Shown in pieces: positions 1-14,300 of a stretch of 64,000 nucleotides of DNA. The stretch is from Paracentrotus lividus (taxonomy: Eukaryota; Echinodermata; Echinoidea; Camarodonta; Echinidae): the NCBI GenBank assembly GCA_940671915.1, contig CALNVZ010003426.1, positions 38,765,845 to 38,829,844 of the forward strand. The letters run 5' to 3'. The notes under the pieces were generated by a model. It was given only the letters and a program-made list of their open reading frames with translations, did no database searches and was not told the origin of the DNA. The translations under genes were made by a program, and so were the position numbers. The stretch's first letter is position 1. Each line of letters begins with the position of its first letter.

Positions 1-890
1 AGAGGACGATGATTGTGATGGTGATGGTGATGGTCATTATGATGATGATAACGATGATGATAAAGGTCAATGATTTTGTGAAGGATGATTATGTCAGATG
101 GTGATGATGATGGTGATGAGGATAAGGGCGATAAAGAATGATGATGATGATGATGAAGATAATGATGATCATAGTGATAATGATGATGATAGTGATGAGG
201 ATAAGGATGATAAAGAATGATGATGGTGATAAGGATAATGATGATAAATAATGATGGTGATGATGATCATGCTGATAAGGATGATGTTGATGATGATGAT
301 GATGATGATGATGGTGATGAGGATAAGGGCAATAAAGAATGATGATGATGATGATGATGATGATATGATGATAATGTAATATGATGATAATGTAATAAAG
401 GATGATGATGATGAAGATGGCAATTATAGTGATAATGATGATGATCATGATGATAAGGATAATGTGGATGATAAGGATGATGATGATGATAAATAATGAT
501 GATGGTGATGATGATCATGCTGATAATGATGATGTTGATGAAGATCATGATGATGATGATGATAAATAATGTTAATGATGATGATGATGATGCTGCTGCT
601 GCTCTTTGCTGCTGCTGATGGTGATGGTGATGATGATTGGGATGATGATTATGTTGAGGAGGATGATCATGATGATGATGGCGGTGGTGGTGGTGGTGAG
701 GATGATGATGATGATGATGATGGCGATGGCGATGAGGATAAAGATGATAAAAAATGATGATGATGATGATGATGCTGATGATGAGGATAATGAAGATGAG
801 GATTATATTGTAATGATAAGTACAGTGATATTTATAATGATGATGTTTATAATGATGAAGGTGATAATAATCATGGTGATGACAATAATT
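1..890 (+). repeat. GAT/ATG microsatellite upstream of exon 1
   Basis: Nearly 900 bases of imperfect GAT, GGT and AAT triplets in the intron before the first CEP290 exon, always with GAT on the coding strand. It produces long His-, Ile-, Met- and Asp-rich frames on both strands, none of them genes. Confidence 0.95.
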
Positions 891-906
891 TGCTTTTTCC
901 TCTCAG

Positions 907-1057
907 GGGTGTTGCTCTTGGGCTCACAGCTGATGAAATGGTTGCTGTAGATGACTTTGCTGAGGAGTTAAAGAACAGTCGGAAGCCTGGTAGTTCTCCT
1001 GCTAAGGCTGTTGAAGCTCTCAGAGACATGGGACCTTCAGATTCAATCCGAGTCAGG
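907..1057 (+). CDS. CEP290: CEP290 exon 1 of window
   Basis: Partial-protein residues 1-50, beginning GVALGLTADEMVAVDD. It enters with one base of a split codon and leaves in phase 0. Acceptor is a T/C tract ending ctctcag; donor is AGG|GTAAGA. The GLTADEM block corresponds to GLTTEDL of human CEP290. A GAT-rich microsatellite lies directly upstream. Confidence 0.85.
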
Positions 1058-4000
1058 GTAAGAAATCAAATTTCTATTTGCTCGTAGTGGTAGATGCAGC
1101 GTTTCTGCTTTATTCTACTATTAGAGTCTTTTTTTTCTCTTCTCCTTCTTTCATTTGTTCTAGTTGACCATTTAGGGCCTATTTTTTTTCAAGGTCTGCT
1201 ACAACTTAATGTGTTTGACCTGAAATGCACGTTTTTCCTATATGTACTGTATATTCATTTGAAACAAATCTTTTTCTATAAATGATATTTGAATAGACAC
1301 TCATGGACTATTTGTTATTCTCAGTATGTTTTTTGGCATTTAGAAAGGCTTTGGTGTTTCTTAATTTACTTGCCATGAATCTTGAATTATTGATTCATTA
1401 TACATAATTCATAATTGTTACATGATCTGATCGGTATGCACAAGAATTCACATTATCATCGCTGTTATTATTTTCCTGCTAAAGTAAGGTATCAGTCAAG
1501 TAAGTAATTTATTTTTTGAAAGATAACTACACAATCCACATGTGCATTTATAAAGGACTTTCTCTGCCTTTTTCTTATTCCTTTCTTTATATTATTGTAT
1601 TGCTTTGTGCCAAGTGAATTTAACACTTGAACTATACATAGATATGAATAATTATCCTATTGGTTACTATTGAATAAATGAAATGAAATGAAAATGATTT
1701 TATATATTAACATTCATACTCTAGACCCATCAGTTAGAGCAAGAGGTGAGCCGTTCAGAGCAGGCCGCTGATCGGTTGCGCACACAGCTCTCTGAGATGA
1801 AAGCAGAGAACAAGAAACTGACCGATGATAATCAACGTGTTGAAAAGAGTATGAAAGAGATTCTCCAGGCCCTGAAGGAGCAAGGAACGGGAGGAGGAGG
1901 ATCCGGAGGAGGGGTGGATCCAGAAGTCTTGGCTCCAACCCTTGAGAGACTGTGCTTGGTAAGTCTAAAGGGATGCGTGGTTCTATGATTGGGGGTGGGG
2001 GAGGGGGAGAAAGAGAGGGATATGAAAGAGATTCTTCAAGCCCTGAAGGAGCAAGGAACGGGAGGAGGAGGATCCGGAGGAGGGGTGGATCCTGAAGTCT
2101 TGGCTCCGACCCTTGAGAGACTATGTCTGGTAAGTCAAAAAGGATGTATGCCTGTTATGCAATGTATAGATGGAGCGAGGTAGAAGAGGAGGTAGAGAAG
2201 GAGAGGTAAAAGAGGAGGCGGGGGATTAAAAGGAGGGATGGGATAGGGGAGGGATGGATCCAGAAGTTTTAGCACCGATTCTTGAGAGACCTGGTAAGTC
2301 TAATAGGTGCAAGATGAACTAAGAGGAGGGAAGGAAAAGGATGTTGCTGAAGGTTTTAATTTGTGTGGAAGGTTTTAATTTGACATCTGGGATATAATCT
2401 TTACATCACTTCTTCTTCGTTCCATGTTTCGTAACCAATGTATACATGTAGCTCAAGGAAAGAATGTCTAATATGAACATGTGTTCATAGCAAATGTACA
2501 GAGGCCCAATGATAATTTTAAAGCTGAAATCATATTGTTTTTTCTTTGATTTGTTTGCAGCTGTTTGAATCTAAAGACTCTAAGGAAGCGTACGAGGCCC
2601 AGGTATACCTCAAAGCCCAGCTAGATCAGCTGACAGGGAGAAATGAGGAACTAAGGAGAGAGCTGAGACAGGCCAGGAACGAAGCAGAGAAGACTAGCAT
2701 TGCACTGGACAGAGCAGAGACTAAGGTATGGTGTCCCTCTTTCTAACAAGTATAGAATAGTCTTATATAAATATACTATTACCAGAGAATAATATAGGTC
2801 AATTACCTGTAATCACAAATGACTGTGGAAATGTGTCATTAAACCTTCATTTCATGTATGGGATACTCTCAAAAATTTATGGTGCAAATATGACCTGGCA
2901 GCCCATGTTACCAGCTATTAAGTAATAGAAAATTTATAATACAATATACTGCATTATACAAAAATGTATGTACGACACATACTTTATCATCCTGAGTTTC
3001 ACCTAATCTAGCCTCTCGCAACTCATATTTTTCTACCATTATTTACTTACATGTAAATATCTGAGGTGTTTCACAAAGCTCTTTGCACAACTCTAAACCT
3101 CACAAGCAACTTGAATATGAGGTGCCAAATGGGTTTTTATATGAATCAGGAAGAAGTGGACATTGAAAATAATAGATTGAACTCACAAAACCTATTATGC
3201 AATATCTGGATGTATAGTCCAACCTGTCTCTTAAAACCACCAAAGGGAACAGAAAAAAGTGACCACAGGTTGCCTTTATAGACAGGTTCAGCAAGACACA
3301 TTTCTTCTTGAAGGAAACAAAATATGTGTCCACAGGGTGGCCACTACAAAGAGGTGAGCACTAAGACAGGTTTGATTTTATATTATTTATACATGTATAA
3401 CAATACTTCAGTCTTTTCTAAAGCAAACTACATATAAAAGACAAGTAATTTTGTCTCTGACGGTAGAAACACATGCAACTGCCGTGTAAAAAGTTGGAGC
3501 CAGACAGCTGTGAAGAAAAATCACAGCATGCCCTGGAGGGATTCGAACACACAACCTCTTGATTGCTAGACCAGCGACATAACCACTAGACCACCGGAGT
3601 GCCCATAGCGATCAAGGTTCAAACTATCACGTATACATGAATATCTGCTGTGTGAAAAATTGGAGCCAGACAGCTGTGGAAAAAAATCACAGGCTGCCCA
3701 GGCGAGATTCACAGAGCAGTTGCCTGTGTTTCTACCGTTGGAGACAAATGAATATATTACTTGTCTTTATAACATCCCAACACTGTAAATCCATTTACGT
3801 TTGAATCTAAATCTAGTATAAGAATCCACCCCGCCTTATCATTCCCTCATTAGATCACAAGGCTGCAGCAGGACCTGAAGGACCTTCATGAACTAGGTCA
3901 AGGTGCAGGGGTCATGACCCTTCATCAGACTGCCCTACCTCAGGGTCTAGCTGTATCCAGTGCAGAGATCATTGCATCACTCAATGAACAGCTGGTCCAT

Positions 4001-5617
4001 GCTTTACAGGTACGTTGGTCAAGTTTGATTAAGGATTATCACATTTTCGACAATATCATACATAAAGTTTTTTTGACTCAATATCATTTTACTCAACTGA
4101 AAAAATGTGCCAGATATATCGGCAGAAAGAACAATTTTTATGCCTCCGCCACCGAAGGTGGTGCCGGAGGCATTATGTTTTCGGGTTGTCCGTCCGTCCG
4201 TACGTCCGTCCCGTTTTCGTTCTCGCGATAACTTAAGAACCGTTTGACGGATCACTTTCAAACTTGGATCATGTATGCATATGGTAGGGACAATGATCTG
4301 ATTAGACTTTGGGGTCATTAGGTCAAAGGTCACAGAGGTCATTGTATGTATGAAAATGGCTCGTTCTCGCCATAACTTAAAAACCATTTGACGGGTCAAC
4401 TTCAAACTTTGGTAATGTGTGCCTATGGGAGGGGCAATGAACTGATTAGATTTTAGGGTCATGAGGTCAAAGGTCAAAAGTCACAGATCATTTGTATAAA
4501 TGAAAATGTTCGTTCTCGCATAACTTAAGAATGTGTGACGGTCAACTTCAAACTTGAGTAATGTGTGCATATGGAGGGGCAATGAACTTGATTAAGATTT
4601 TGGGGTCAAAGGTCACAGAGGTCATTGTGTATCTGAAAATGGCTTGTTCTCGCAAAAACTTAAAACCGTTTGACGGATCAATTTCAAACTGGTCATGTGT
4701 GCATATAGGTAGGGACAAATGAATTTATTATATTTTGAGGTCATGAAGTCAAAGGTCAAGGGTCACAGACGTCATTGTATATGTGCAATGTGTGCATATG
4801 GACGGACAATAATCTGATTAGAATTTAGAGTCATGAGGTCAAGTTCAAAGCCAAGAGGACATTGTGTACGTGAAAATGGCTGTGTTCTTGCGTAACTTAA
4901 GAAGCAGTTGGATGGATGAACATCAAACTTGGGTCATGTGTGCATATGGTAGGGGACAAGATGAATTTATTTATTTGAGGTCATGAAGTCAAAGGTCAAG
5001 GGTCACAGACATCATTGTATATAGTGAAAATGGCACGTTCTTGCTGTAACTTCTGACAACCGTTTATGGATCAACTTCAAACTTGGGTCATGTGGGAGGA
5101 AGATGAACTGATTAGATTTTTGAGTGTCAGACAATCAAAGGTCACTGGTTATTTATGTAAATGACTCGTTTGTGCAATTTCTGAAGACCTTTGACAGATC
5201 AATTAAACATGTTGTTATCCTTTTTATTACATCAGTAGCCATCCTTCCTGAGTTGGAAATAATCTGCGATGATCAACTTTAATAGATTGGGGTCAATAGT
5301 CTCAAAGATGTCATGGTATAATGAGATGGATGTAAAAAAAACATCCACCTGTTTTCCGATGTGGCAATACGGAGGCATGCCTTCCGACCGTGCGCGGTCG
5401 AAGATTCATCTAGTTTTGTAGTGTTACGATGATTTTGGCATCAGAATTAAACATCAAAAGCCTTACATTTGCAATGATCTTTCAGAATGAAAATCAGTGC
5501 TGTCGTAGAAATTCATTTTGTCAATCAAAACAGTTTTAATGAACTCATGAATAGTTGATTTAAGAAAAATACTGACATAATTTTTCCTCGCCTTTTATTG
5601 AAGGTAGACTTTTCTGA

Positions 5618-5654
<37 letters not shown>

Positions 5655-8600
5655 ATTAGAAACACATAAATCATTTAATATCAACCTTGTCAATAACAAA
5701 GGAAAACAATTGTGCATCAAATTATCCTTTATTTGAAACACATTTATGTACAGGAACTGTCTGTAAGAGAAGACCAGCTTGGTAAATGTGAGACAGCCCT
5801 TCAGACTTATAGAAGACGGTTTGCTGTGCTCCGACATCAACAAGGTTTACTATATCAAGAATACCAGCAGAAGGTAGGCTGCCCAAATTTGTTTTCCAGA
5901 GATGTTTTTCCAATGTTGATACAAATCTACAACCACTCAAACAAATAATGTTAATTGGCAAACGGATATGCATGTGGTAGAAACTTGAAATAAAGAGATC
6001 TGAAATAACAAAATACCTAATACAACAAGTTACTTTCAAAGACAAAATAATCACTTTTCAAAAGTATTAAGAGGCCTTTTTAGGTCTGTCAGTGGCAATT
6101 TACTCTTTGAATTTACTCATTCATGAGTTACTTGACAAATCAATCTAATTTTCATACAAAATGTAGTCAATATGTGTAACAACACCCCTGCCAAGTTATT
6201 AAGCGCAAAACATTTTTGTTAAAAAGTTATGCTATTTTATTCAGGATGAAGTTGCTTTTTTTCTACCTTTTTGTTGTTTTGATTTCACTCCCATTCTTGC
6301 ACAATTCGAAATTTACATGTTCGCAAACAATGTGGCGCGTTCATCCATGCACACAGATATAACACTCAAAATTGGTACCAAAAGATGCTGGGAGAGTTAA
6401 TCTTTCAGAATATGTATAATAATTTGGGGTTCATTAATCTGTTTTCTTTTTATTAGCATTTTTCTAGGTGTCTAGTTTTTTCTGACTCACCCAGTATAAC
6501 TGGAGTCAATTTGTATTGCTGTATTTGGAGACTACTGATATCAAAAACAAACTTTCTTGGTCCCAATGTCCAAAATACCCAATTATAAACATAAAGATTC
6601 CATTTTATATTTGAATGCAATTCTGCAAACATGAAGGCCTGATAATTTTTTTACATGTAAAAGGTAACAATTCTGATACATTGAAATTTATTATGTAGTG
6701 GGTTACACAACATCGCTCCAGTAACAATTGTCTAAGATGTAGGGTTAGGGTGCTGATAGGGTTTTATGTTAGGTTTAGTCCCATATGTAGATAAAGTGTT
6801 AAGTTCTGTTCTGAAGTTAGGCATTCAATAAACATTCAGAATTGATGGCATAGCAATTATTACCGGAACAAATGTCATGGAATCAATGAAGTGAATTAAT
6901 GTTATTGCTTTGATTTATTGATCAGGTTGATGGTTGGCAGCGGAAAGAAAGATCTTGGGGAGAAGAGAAACAGAAACTGATGGATGCTGCTGAGCAGCAT
7001 GAAGCAAGGCAACAAGAATTTAATGTGAGTTGATATCATTTTCCACATACTAGTGCGCAATGTGAGAATATGTTACAACAATTGCTGCACCAACAGTTCT
7101 TCCCAACTGTATTTTGTGTGAGATATAATTATGGTTAGGGCTTGATTTTTAAGTGTTGGGTGACAGTAGTTAATTCAAAGTTTGTGTAATAACTTCTGTA
7201 TCAATTCTTTGACTCTTTTAGGAAAGTGTTTTTTGGTGCTCAAATTGAGCTGCTCATTTCCATGAGGGGAGCATTTAGTCAAGCTCATGTGATTACTTAA
7301 AACAACAGGCTGATTTTATGAAATGTATGACTACCTGTCCATGAAACTAGTCTAGCGGTTTTATGCCTCCGACACAAGAGGTGGTGCCAGAGGAATAATA
7401 TGTTTTCAGGCTATTTGTACGTACATCTCGCTTCTTTGTCCTTGTTTTAAAGACCCACTTGAAGTATGGACAATATGATTAGGTTTTAAAGTATATAAAG
7501 GTCAAGGGTTAAAGAATCCAACTCATGAAAAGTCATGTAATGTCTTCATTAATGCAATATTTCAAGAACCATGAACAACTATGAACATCAAACGTGATGA
7601 TCCTATACATGTACAACACCATATAGCATGGGTCACAGAGGTCAATTTCTGACTATACTATTTTTAAGGATGGAGGTTTTTGTTTATTCCGTAGCGTCTG
7701 CTAGAATCGTTGGAGGTGAATGGCGATGAACAGCAGAGGAGACTAGCCGAAGCCACCCGAAAGGTCACTGTACTAAGAGTGAATGAGAAAGCTCTGACAA
7801 GACGCTTTACAGCATGTCAGGAGGGGGAGACGACACTCAGGAAGGTGAGAACATTATGATGGTGGTGGTGTTGGTGGTGATGGTGGTGGTGGTGATGTTT
7901 GTGGTGGTGATGAAGATGATGATGTTTGCTGGTGGTGATGGTAGTGGTGGTGGTGGTGGTGGTAGTGATGGTGGTGATGTTGATGATGGAGATGGCGGTG
8001 GTGATGGCAGAGACGATGGTGGTGGTCACTGTACCAAGAGTGAATGAGAAAGCTCTGACAAGACGCTTCACAGCATGTCAGGAGGGGGGAGACGACACTT
8101 AGGAAGGTGATAACATATGATGGGGATGATGATGGTGGTGGTGGTGATGATGATGGTGGTGGTGATGGGGATGGTGGTGGTGGTGGTAGTGGTGATGGAG
8201 GTTGTGGTGATGATGATGATGATTGTAATGATAATGATGATGCTAATGTTAATAGTGATGTTGATGATGATTATGAGGGTTGTGGTTGTGATGGTTGAGG
8301 GTGTATGGTGATAAGGGTGGTGGTGACAATGCTAATAAAGATGATGAGGATGAATATATGTGATGATGGTAATGGTGATGAAGATCATGATAACGATAGT
8401 GATGATGATGGTGGTGATGGTGATGGTAGTGATAGTGGTTTTGATACTATGATGAGGATGGTTATAATGAAGATGATAGTGATGGTCATGGTGATGATGA
8501 GTAGAATAAAGATGATGATATTGACAGTGCTGATGACGAGGACACTGATGATGTTGATCAAGATAATTTAATCTTTTCCATCACAGGAAGCTAATAAACT

Positions 8601-11260
8601 CCGTAATGAGATGGTCCAAATGGAGAGTGCTATCACAGAGAGGATGGGATATCTACAAAGACATAAGGTATGACATGCTAGATTTACTGGAAACATTTTT
8701 ATGATATTATGATTTATTTATCAACTTATTCATAAAGGTCATGGTTAACCAAAATGGCCATCAGAGGTCGGAACATTGTTCCCATGAGGATCCTGCATGG
8801 CAAATTAACAAATCAAATTTTTTTTACAAAATAGCAAAATATTTTAATATATAATCAAACGTTCAATCAGTGTATTATAGCATATCACGTTTGTGATGCA
8901 TTAATTTACTGTTATTCCAGTACCAGTAGTTTTAGTTTAGCCTGATCAATGACATATGCTCTATTTTCCAAAGTTTCTCATTTATAGAATTCACAAGAAA
9001 GACCAAATCTAGCTCTTAAAAACAATTTTTAGATCACACATAGTTCATCCCTCAGACAAATTTGTTTGACACTTACTTTTATCATAAGGTGTTCTGGTTA
9101 TACATGTTGATGTTAAATGTTCATACTTCCTCTGTATAAAGCTTGAATATTAGGGGGCAGGGTTAGAAGTCAAGTGTAGTGAACTGCTCTTGCTGAGCCC
9201 TGCATTAAAGAATATCAAAGATATTTATTTCCTCCTTGAATCTGCTTTATTTCATTCCAGGAAGCCTCTCAATTCAAGGTTGCAGCCCTTCAGAGGGTGT
9301 TAGATGACAGTGTACCAGCCTCTGAGCTAGCCTCCGCCAACAGGCAATTCAATGAATTAGCTGCAAAGTATAGAGACCTACTACAGACTGATAATCAGCT
9401 TGTTACTAGAAATACACGCATTGACCAGCTGGAGGTGAAACTATTAGTTAATATCCGCTTGGTCTACTAGCAGATAGTCTGATTTTCTTATTGTCTAATA
9501 CCATATCGGCTAAACATATGTGGTCCATTATCAATTTGGTCTAATGACTGTTTGGTCCAATAATTACATGGTGCAATACTCATTATGGCTAATTGCCATT
9601 GAGTCTTATGTCCAGAGCAGCCAATTTCCAGTTCCTCTAAATTCTTTTTCCATTTTGTCAAAATGATGCAAAATGTGATGCAGGAGGAAATTTCATAAGG
9701 TGTCTTTTGTGCACTAGCCAAACGTTCTTTGTTCCTTGTATAAGTGTATATTTTTTTTATATGTTTTGCTATGAGTACATGTTCATTGCACTTAATGAGG
9801 TCAGGACGAGCTATACTATTTCCCCTCGACCCTCCCCCATCCGTAAATCAATGTCTATTGATAAAGCTATAAAGCATTCAACAGTAACAAGTGAAATTGG
9901 TATGTTGTGCAAATGGTGCATATAGAACTTTATTCTTAGAATTTGAAGATACCCATTTTAGGATTCAACCGCCAACCAACATAATAAAATGAAGTTTGTT
10001 TCTAAAACCAGGTCAACCAATAGAATAGCTGCATGAATGGAGTCACTATTTCCTGTATTAATCACTATTTCCTGTATTAACATGAAATATTTCTATCTTA
10101 TTGCACTTGTTTATAATCAGAGTGAAAATCAGAGACTAGAGGATGACATGGATAGCTTGAAAAGAGAACTGAGTATGGAGAAAGAGAAGCTACATACACT
10201 AGAACAAGCCATGCAGGACTATGGACATTTACAAGGTATGTTGAAAAACTGAAAAATAGAGCAAAGCATGATGCAATAAGAAATGATTAAGATTGGAAAA
10301 ATATGAGAATAAGGAAAGATAGGGAGGGTGTAAACCCTAATCATAGTAGGTGTTTTGAGAGCTGTATAAACCGAGCCCCTCTACAGTATTTTTAGAGTTA
10401 AAAGGAATATAACAAATTTAATTCTGAGATTGCTGGAGCAAGTGATGTTGTTTAGACAATGATATACTGTATAAGCCAATATTTTCGCGTACAGATATTT
10501 TCGCGATTGTGGACTAGTTGGGGAAATTCGCGAGAGCAAAATTTCGCGATTTTGGTGATGACTTCATTACTATAAATAGCCTTGTACTGAAATGGAAATT
10601 TTCCCGATGACCAACTCGCGAAATTCGCGATAATAAAGTCACTGAGAAAATAATCACTTATACAGTATATGTAACTCAAAATGACATGCCCAATGCAAAA
10701 TGCATCTGAGATTAAAACAAAATATAAACAACTCTGTATCTCAGCTGTTTATTAAGCAGACTGACAAATGTTTCCTGATGCTTAAAAATACATGTGCTGA
10801 AGATAATGAGCATGGAGAATGCTATCACTTTCTGTATATCTGTCATGTGTTTTAAATGTTTCTTCACACAGAGGCTATGGGGAAGAAAGGTGGGAGTGTC
10901 TACCCTGGCAGCGAGACGCTCTCATTGGCTAAGAGACTGACTACCATGGAGATGAAGGAATTGAACGAGAGACAGAGGGCTGAGCATGCTGTTAGGATGC
11001 AGAATCAGATGAGAAACAGTCTTCATACGATGGAGATGAGAAATACTGAGCTGGAACAGAAGTTTGCTGATGTAAGTGATGGTGGTGGTGGTGGTGGTGA
11101 TGGTAGTGATGATGTTGTTGATGATGTTGATCATGATCATGGTGATAGTGAGAGTGATTGTGGTGATAAAAATTGTTGTGGTCATGATTGTGAGGATGAT
11201 GATAATGATTCTTAGTTGTGATGTTGATGACTATGATGATGATGATGATGATGAAGATGG

Positions 11261-11322
<62 letters not shown>

Positions 11323-14300
11323 GGGATGGTGATGACGATGATGATGATGTTGATAATGATGATGTTGATGATGATATTGATGATGACAATGATAATGAAG
11401 ATGATGGTGATGATGAAGATGGTGATGATGATGATGATGATGATGAAGATGGTACTGGTGTTGGTGGTGGTGGTGGCGGACATGGTTGGTGATGATGAGG
11501 ATGGCAATATTGTTAGAGGATGCAGAACCAGATGAGAAATAGTCTACATACAATGGAGATGAGAAATACAGAGTTTGGACAGAAGTTTGCTGAATGCAAG
11601 TGATGGTGGTGGTGGTTGTGGTGGTGGAGATTGTGATGGCGATGGTGGTGATGATGATAATTATGAAGGCAGTGATGGATGTGATGGTTTAGTTCAGTTA
11701 AGTTCAGTTTAGTTCAGTTTATTTACATATTCCAATCAAACAATAATAAGAACAACAATTATATGTCATTTCAAAACTATACATTATTTGATAAATCATA
11801 AAACGAATGACATCAGTAGCATAAGGAAGAAAGAAATATGAAGGAGCCTAAGTTAAAAGCTAAGCTTGTTACATTATAGGCTCCTTTGTGAAGATGATGT
11901 ATAAAAATACATAAATAAATAAATAAATACAAAGATATATAAATAGGAGTAACTGAAAAATGTGCATTAACATATCATTTTTTTTTTTTTTACATTGAAC
12001 TACCTATCTGTGGTGGGGATGATGATGATGGTAGTTTTGAGTGTGATGATGATGCTGGTGGTAGTCATTGCAGTGATGATGGTAATGATAACGGTGGTGG
12101 TTTTTTACATGATAGGAGTGATGATGATAGTGATGGTGGTGGTGATGGAGTGACATTGTTCATTGTTAAGATAATGATACTGCCAAGATGCATCAATGAT
12201 GTTGATGATGATGTTCATAATGATAGGAGTTATGAAGGCTATTCTATTGAATGAATGATATTGTGGTTATAAATTTGATGAAAAAGTTGCTTGTAGGGGT
12301 AGTGATAACTGATGATTTTGAGTGCTGTGATGTCGATAAAGATCATAATTGTTTCAGAATTTTATGATGCATGCTAATGATCTCTTTCATACCATTCTGA
12401 ATTCTAGCTGACAAAGCTGAACCTTGAGTTGCAGCGCAGTGAGCAAGACCTGAGAGACGAACTATCACAATGCGTTACCAAGGCAGCAAGTGATGTTGAT
12501 AAGAGGAACATCAGTGAGCTTGAGAGATCAACAGCTGCTCTTAGAAATGAAAATGACAAGCTAAAGGTGAGTTATGGTACATTTGTAGGGGTGTCAATCG
12601 TGGGGATGTTTTAAACGATGAACTCTCACAGTATGTTACAAAGGCAGTAAGTTTAAAGTTTTGAAAGTTTTGATATGAATGGAGGCCTTGTGACAAAGAC
12701 TAATAGTGAAGCAGGTACAATGTAGCATGATATGCCATTGTATATTGATTTTTACTTTTCAGAAGAAATTAGAATCTGAAACTAAAATCCGTTCAGATTC
12801 AGATTCTAATTCCTTTTGGAATCATAAATGCATGATCTGTCAAATATAAACAGATATGATGATACAATTAGACTGGACCATGAGTGAAAGAACTTGAGGA
12901 GAAGAAGAAGAAGCACAAGCATTAGACACACCCAAGGCTTGTAATAATCTTTAGGATTGAAAGAGACACGACGACCCTGAAGATGATGAAGAATGATAAA
13001 GGTGAACATAGTGATAGCTCGCCAATTTAAACCATCACTTTTTATAGAATGACCTTTCTCCTTCCCTTTGCTTTCAGGAAATGGTTGATGTAGCCTCTTT
13101 CCAGACCAAAGCACTTGAAGCACAGCAGGTCTCTAGAGACAAAGAGGTCCAGTCGCTACGGCAACAACTCCTAGACATACAGACTCAGAGTGATGAAAAA
13201 GCCATAATAGGTATTTTAAATTAATCATTCTGTGCCTTGTATTTTCTAGAAAAGACATGTCAAGAATGAAATTCCAAGTGCTATATTAGGATTTTAATTT
13301 TCCTGGTTTCTTCATTGCATTAGGCTTTAAAAGTTCCCATATTTCCCAGTGACGAGATCAAGAAACAAAATATAAGTAAAAAGGTTGAAGCATATTTTCA
13401 ACACATACGGGACTAATAAGGAAATTCTGAATAATTTTGTGTAAATGGAGTTAAAATGATAATGAGATGCATCCATCCATATTTTTTTCTCTCCTGCATT
13501 ATCCCGTCACTCCTGCTTTACCAACTGTCCCAAGAGATTGAGTATATTGGAATTTTTACTCCGTCCTCTATGGTTTTGACCTGATAGATTAACCAAACAT
13601 CTATTTCATCCAAACTTTTTTCCTTTCATTCTGAAGTCAACTGTAAATGCTGTTTTTTTTTTTCAACGTATGTTTCTGTCAGTTGTAAAATCACTCTTCG
13701 GTCACCTTGTAAAAATCAATGTGTTTCCTCTTTTCCAGGAAAGCTTCATCATCACATAGTAGCCTTGCAGGTTAGTGAGGGTACAGCAGTCAGGAAGCTA
13801 GAGGCAGCAACCATGAAGAACAGACAGCTAGAAGCTAAGGTCTTGAGGCTAGAGAAACAGCTGGATGAGAAAGCGCAGAGCCTGTATCATTGCCAGGTTG
13901 ACTCCAGGAATAAAGCTAGACATCTGAGAAGAACTGTACAGGTAATCTAATCAGTTATCTTTTGTAAATTTATGGAAATAATTCTTGGACTTAAATCCTT
14001 AAGATAAGAAAGACAGCTTGAGGAAAAAGTCCAGGGTTTGTATCATTGTTGAGTTTACCATAGCAACAAGGCCATACATCTGAGTTGTTGAGGTAATCAA
14101 AATGTTCTTTAATGATACTATATACATGAAGTCTTGTTCAAAGTATGATAGGCAGTATAAATTTTGTACAGTATTTTCATATTACATTGTAGTTACAAAT
14201 TGAATTACAGTAATGCAATCAGATGAATTGCAACTCTTTTTTAGATGGGCCAATACCGCTTAGAGCAATTGCCCTCCCATCCATTGACTTTGGAGCATAT

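Noticed and set aside
89..950. Long Asp-, Met-, His- and Ile-rich frames on both strands
   Set aside because: Products of GAT/ATG triplet repeats; same for 7814-8571, 11076-11553, 30460-30964 and 31839-32366.
3531..3605. Functional tRNA gene
   Set aside because: A- and B-box-like segments are present, but no paired acceptor stem; better explained as a SINE head. The same applies at 19111-19204 and 29068-29146.
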